Below, in pieces: positions 6,219 to 7,780 of a DNA stretch of 7,780 nt. Below the pieces are notes generated by a model. That model was not told the DNA's origin. It worked only from the letters and a program-made list of their open reading frames with translations, and did no database searches. The position numbers and the translations under genes were made by a program. This stretch comes from Anaerolineae bacterium. Its GTDB lineage: Bacteria; Chloroflexota; Anaerolineae; Anaerolineales; UBA4823. The DNA lies in assembly GCA_030622805.1 (NCBI GenBank), contig JAUXFR010000057.1:1-7780 (forward strand), given 5' to 3'. Position 1 is the stretch's first letter. Every line of letters starts with the position of its first letter.

Positions 6219-7127
6219 ATGACAGACTACATAATTGAAACCAAAGGGTTGTCGGTTTATTACGGACACCACCGGGGTATATTGGATGTCGACCTGCACA
6301 TCGAAAAAGGGGAGGTGTTCGGCTTCCTGGGGCCAAACGGTTCGGGGAAGACTACCACCCAGCGCGTCTTGATGGACATTATCCGCCCCACCGCGGGTGA
6401 GGCCAGCATGTTTGGCAAAGACTGTCAGAAGGAAGGCGTCGCGGCAAGAGAGCGGGTGGGCTACCTGCCTGGCGAGTTGAGCCTGTATGACAACATGAAA
6501 GCTCACCAATTCTTCAAGATGTACTACTCCCTGCAGAAAAACAATTCCGATCCCAAATACTGGCAAGCGCTGTCTGAGCGGCTTGACCTCGATACCAGCC
6601 GCAGAATACGTGAATATTCACGCGGGAACAAACAAAAGGTGGGCGTGGTGATAGCATTCATGAACAAACCAGAGCTGCTCATATTAGACGAACCCACCAC
6701 CGGACTGGACCCGTTGGTACAGCAAACGGTTATGGAGCTGGTGCGCGAAGCCAATGCAGCCGGTGCGACCGTATTCTTCTCTTCTCACATCCTGCCGGAA
6801 GTGCAGGCCGTCTGCGACCGGGTGGGGATCATTCGCGAGGGGCAGCTGGTCGCTATTGAGCGGGTAGATGATTTAACCACACAGCATTTCAAACGGGTGC
6901 GCTTCAACTTTGCCTCAACGCCCCCAGACGAGGCCTTCTCACAGGATGGAGTGTCTGTATTGGCGCGCGATGATAATGGAATCACCCTGGAAATTCACGA
7001 ACACCTGGACAAGGTAATGGAAACTGCCGTATCTTACGGCATCACCGATATCGAGACCATCCCTGTTACGCTTGAAGAGATCTTCCTGGCCTATTACAGC
7101 AAAGGAAATGGAGGCAGCAATGCTTAG
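6219..7127 (+). CDS. ABC-2 type exporter, ATP-binding subunit
   Basis: This is the cytoplasmic ATPase that powers an ABC-2 type (NatA/BcrA/DrrA-like) exporter. Residues 1-215 are the nucleotide-binding domain: Walker A GPNGSGKTT (38-46), a Q-loop region reading YLPGELSLYD (82-91) with no glutamine, the signature YSRGNKQK (133-140) instead of LSGGQ, Walker B LLILDEP (153-159) with catalytic E158, D-loop GLDP (162-165) and switch histidine H190 in SSHIL. The remaining ~85 residues form the C-terminal regulatory tail, ending in VTLEEIFLAYY (283-293), as in many ABC-2 exporters. The modified signature and Q-loop are common in this subfamily and are not signs of decay. Its stop overlaps the permease start by 8 nt, so the two are co-translated. 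The transported substrate cannot be read from the sequence; drugs, lipids, peptides and ions are all possible. Confidence 0.95.
   Translation: MTDYIIETKGLSVYYGHHRGILDVDLHIEKGEVFGFLGPNGSGKTTTQRVLMDIIRPTAGEASMFGKDCQKEGVAARERVGYLPGELSLYDNMKAHQFFKMYYSLQKNNSDPKYWQALSERLDLDTSRRIREYSRGNKQKVGVVIAFMNKPELLILDEPTTGLDPLVQQTVMELVREANAAGATVFFSSHILPEVQAVCDRVGIIREGQLVAIERVDDLTTQHFKRVRFNFASTPPDEAFSQDGVSVLARDDNGITLEIHEHLDKVMETAVSYGITDIETIPVTLEEIFLAYYSKGNGGSNA
7109..7114 (+). promoter_or_regulatory. Internal Shine-Dalgarno for the permease
   Basis: TGGAGG inside the last codons of the ATPase gene lies 5 nt before the ATG at 7120. Together with the 8-nt gene overlap it indicates translational coupling and fixes the permease start. 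Confidence 0.7.
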
Positions 7128-7780
7128 GTTATTACTGCAAGAATTACGCTCCCGGCGCAACGCAATTATTGGCTGGGCCATCGGTCTCTCACTACTGCCC
7201 GCTATCTATGTAGGCATCTACCCCCAGTTTGCGGATGATTTAGCCGGGATGCAGGACATTTTAGACCTGGAAATATACAAAGCCATGGGGATGAGCTTCG
7301 GCACCTTTGAAGATTGGATAGCATCCACTGTGATCAATATCGTACCGATACTGGTGGCGATTTATGCAGTGCTCGATGGCACAGGCACACTGGCCGGAGA
7401 GGAGGATTCCGGCAAGCTGGAACTGGTCGTGGCGCTGCCCATCCCGCGCTGGCAAATTGTCATCGTGAAGGCTATCGCCCTTGGCATCGCCCTGTTCCTC
7501 ATCTTGCTGCTCGTGTCTATCACTACCACCATCGTTTTCCTGGCGATCGAGAGTGATGTGGAAACCAGCCTGACAGCCTGGGATGTCTTGTGGGGTTTGA
7601 TGTACACATGGCCTATTGTGATGGCTTTTGGCATGATCAGCCTGTTCCTGGGAACATTCACTCCCAGCCGGCGAATCGCAGCACTGATTGCTACTGTGGT
7701 TGTGATCGTCAGCTACTTCGGCACCAACCTGGCATCGCAGGTCTCGGCGCTGGAATCAATACAGCCATTCTTCCTGTTCA
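7120..7780 (+). CDS. ABC-2 type exporter, permease subunit (3' end beyond window)
   Basis: The frame is open from the ATG at 7120 to the window edge, giving 220 residues of an incomplete protein. It begins MLRLLLQELRSRRNAIIGWA, the amphipathic, basic N-terminus followed by a first membrane helix typical of ABC-2 permeases. Hydrophobic segments lie at about 15-34, 68-86, 112-142, 160-180 and 187-206. Between the second and third is GEEDSGKLELVVALPIPR (93-110) followed by WQIVIVKAI, the characteristic ABC-2 cytoplasmic loop (E-x-x-x-G-x-L-E ... P-x-x-R ... K). A large loop between TM1 and TM2 (35-67) is expected to be external. It pairs with the preceding ATPase to form the exporter. Family lengths suggest further helices are missing. 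The fold call is strong; the substrate is unknown. Confidence 0.9.
   Translation, partial: MLRLLLQELRSRRNAIIGWAIGLSLLPAIYVGIYPQFADDLAGMQDILDLEIYKAMGMSFGTFEDWIASTVINIVPILVAIYAVLDGTGTLAGEEDSGKLELVVALPIPRWQIVIVKAIALGIALFLILLLVSITTTIVFLAIESDVETSLTAWDVLWGLMYTWPIVMAFGMISLFLGTFTPSRRIAALIATVVVIVSYFGTNLASQVSALESIQPFFLF

Noticed and set aside
6239..6730. Modified signature and Q-loop in the ATPase as signs of a dead enzyme
   Set aside because: Walker A, Walker B with catalytic Glu, D-loop and switch His are all intact. YSRGN- and YLPGE-type variants are common in ABC-2 exporter ATPases.

Overview
The window reads as chromosomal DNA of a mid-GC bacterium. It carries four complete protein genes and one gene cut by the right edge. 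The likeliest source is Chloroflexota, probably an Anaerolineae-type organism. This is inferred from a large secreted protein that has a low-complexity Ser/Thr/Pro linker followed by a YLYMPLM-type motif, which resembles the 'YLPLV' motif common in secreted Chloroflexota proteins, and from the general gene content. No rRNA, tRNA, CRISPR, transposase or phage gene is visible.

Left part (1-3599, + strand): a short AT-rich leader with two TATAAT boxes precedes a GTG-started GH20 beta-N-acetylhexosaminidase (188-1783). After a 139-bp gap with its own promoter-like sequence and a good ribosome binding site comes a penicillin-binding-protein-like serine hydrolase (1923-3599). Its SxxK, YxN and HxG motifs and two C-terminal beta-barrel-like modules resemble D-aminopeptidase (DAP). 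Neither protein has a signal peptide, so both probably act in the cytoplasm, plausibly on imported amino-sugar oligomers and D-amino-acid or muropeptide fragments. That joint role is inference.

Middle part (3608-5941, - strand): a 777-residue membrane-anchored or secreted protein runs tail-to-tail against the serine hydrolase with only 8 bp between the stops. It has an N-terminal hydrophobic segment, a linker, a beta-rich domain, a DUF1906 (Rv2525c-like, GH25-like) domain and a C-terminal Asp-box/YCF48-type beta-propeller with six clear S/T-x-D/N-x-G-x-T/S-W motifs. It is the most unusual gene here.

Right part (5942-7780): a 277-bp AT-rich divergent intergenic region holds several regulatory-looking structures: degenerate direct repeats, a 12-bp palindrome, an 11-bp-spaced repeat pair, a 22-codon mini-ORF and a perfect 17-bp operator-like palindrome just upstream of a TATAAT box. 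It leads into an ABC-2 type export operon: an ATPase (6219-7127) overlapping by 8 bp a multi-pass permease (from 7120, incomplete). The palindrome suggests repression by a dimeric regulator that is not encoded in the window.
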